DNA of 7,012 nt. Origin: Burkholderiales bacterium (lineage in GTDB: Bacteria > Pseudomonadota > Gammaproteobacteria > Burkholderiales > Burkholderiaceae). The number at the start of each line of letters is the position of its first letter. The stretch's first letter is position 1. Positions 6,620-7,012 of the stretch are shown here, piece after piece. Where the stretch lies: positions 1-7,012 of the forward strand of contig CANBQJ010000193.1 in assembly GCA_947371645.1 (NCBI GenBank), written 5' to 3'. The position numbers and the translations under genes were made by a program. A model generated the notes under the pieces. That model was not told where the DNA came from and did no database searches. It saw only the letters and a program-made list of their open reading frames with translations.

Positions 6620-7012
6620 TCAGGTTTTGGGTGCCGGGGCTGTGGGCGCGAAGGCAGGCTGTCGGAACACGTAGAGCACCAGTACGCAGCCAAAGACGGC
6701 CAAGCCGTACACCAGCACCGGCTGGATGCAGCCACGGGTGAGCTGGTTGACCTTGTTGACGATCGATTCCCCGCCAACGCCGTACAAAAACAGGTGCCAG
6801 GTGTCGCACAAAATTGCCGTGGAAATGAACATCCCCGGGCCGAACTGAGCCATCGCATCCATGAGGATGAAGACCAAGGTCAGCATCGCAAAGCTGATCA
6901 AGGGGAACCAGACCCCGAACATCACGTACAGGTCTGCCCAGATCGAGCCTGTGGCATAGCCACCCAGGTGACCGCCCAGGGCCACGTTGAGGTAGTAGTC
7001 GCCGTTGGAGTA
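6620..7012 (-). CDS. Polytopic membrane protein, C-terminal part; possible polysaccharide polymerase (Wzy-like)
   Basis: The frame runs unbroken to the window edge, so the last 130 residues of a longer protein are visible. The in-frame GTG at 6985 is not a credible start, because coding sequence continues upstream as Y-S-N-G-D-Y-Y-L-N. The fragment contains three hydrophobic helices, at about fragment residues 32-50, 60-78 and 97-116. They are preceded by a Gly-rich loop (A-L-G-G-H-L-G-G-Y-A, 11-20) and followed by a short Ala/Pro-rich tail ending A-P-A-P-K-T. A loop of this kind followed by W-A-D-L-Y-V-M-F-G and a long helix resembles the C-terminal region of O-antigen/exopolysaccharide polymerases, where a periplasmic loop precedes the last helices. 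Position beside GT2, GT9 and acyltransferase genes supports this. The evidence is topology and context rather than a diagnostic motif, so another membrane protein such as a flippase or exporter cannot be excluded. Confidence 0.5.
   Translation of the reverse strand, partial: YSNGDYYLNVALGGHLGGYATGSIWADLYVMFGVWFPLISFAMLTLVFILMDAMAQFGPGMFISTAILCDTWHLFLYGVGGESIVNKVNQLTRGCIQPVLVYGLAVFGCVLVLYVFRQPAFAPTAPAPKT

Noticed and set aside
6481..6858. N-terminal extension of the GT2 frame up to 6858 (126 extra codons).
   Set aside because: The extension overlaps the C-terminal part of the upstream membrane protein and is rich in Ser, Cys and Pro. GT2 proteins of this subgroup begin right at the K-I-S-V-L-I-L-T-K-N-E-E strand, which follows the ATG at 6480.

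Overview
The window reads as part of a surface-polysaccharide (exopolysaccharide, O-antigen or LPS-type glycan) biosynthesis locus. The organism is probably a GC-rich Gram-negative bacterium. The strong G/C third-position bias, a GT9 heptosyltransferase-type enzyme and the general protein style are most like a betaproteobacterium of the order Burkholderiales. That placement is an inference from style, since no rRNA or housekeeping marker is present.

Layout. At the left edge, on the + strand, is the C-terminal end (86 codons) of an acyltransferase-3 (OafA/NodX-like) membrane protein. It converges on everything else across a 71-bp gap that holds an imperfect hairpin. All other genes are on the - strand. 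In transcription order they are: the C-terminal 130 residues of a polytopic membrane protein cut by the right edge, possibly the polysaccharide polymerase; a 139-bp spacer containing an 11-bp near-perfect direct repeat; a GT2 glycosyltransferase (278 aa); a GT9 glycosyltransferase (363 aa); a complete acyltransferase-3 protein (366 aa); and two consecutive large polytopic membrane proteins (about 509 and 531 aa) with the hallmarks of GT-C-fold, lipid-phospho-sugar-dependent glycosyltransferases.

The five complete - strand genes are packed with essentially no intergenic space: three 4-base ATGA stop/start overlaps and one 4-base gap. They are very likely one translationally coupled operon. A coherent, inferred reading is that the GT2 and GT9 enzymes add sugars to a lipid-linked glycan on the cytoplasmic face. 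The acyltransferase then decorates it with an acyl group such as O-acetyl. The two GT-C-like proteins act on the periplasmic face, perhaps adding side-branch sugars from polyprenyl-phosphate donors. The polymerase-like protein upstream would assemble repeat units.

I see no tRNA, rRNA, CRISPR array, insertion sequence or phage gene. The least familiar part is the tandem pair of GT-C-like proteins with unrelated C-terminal domains.
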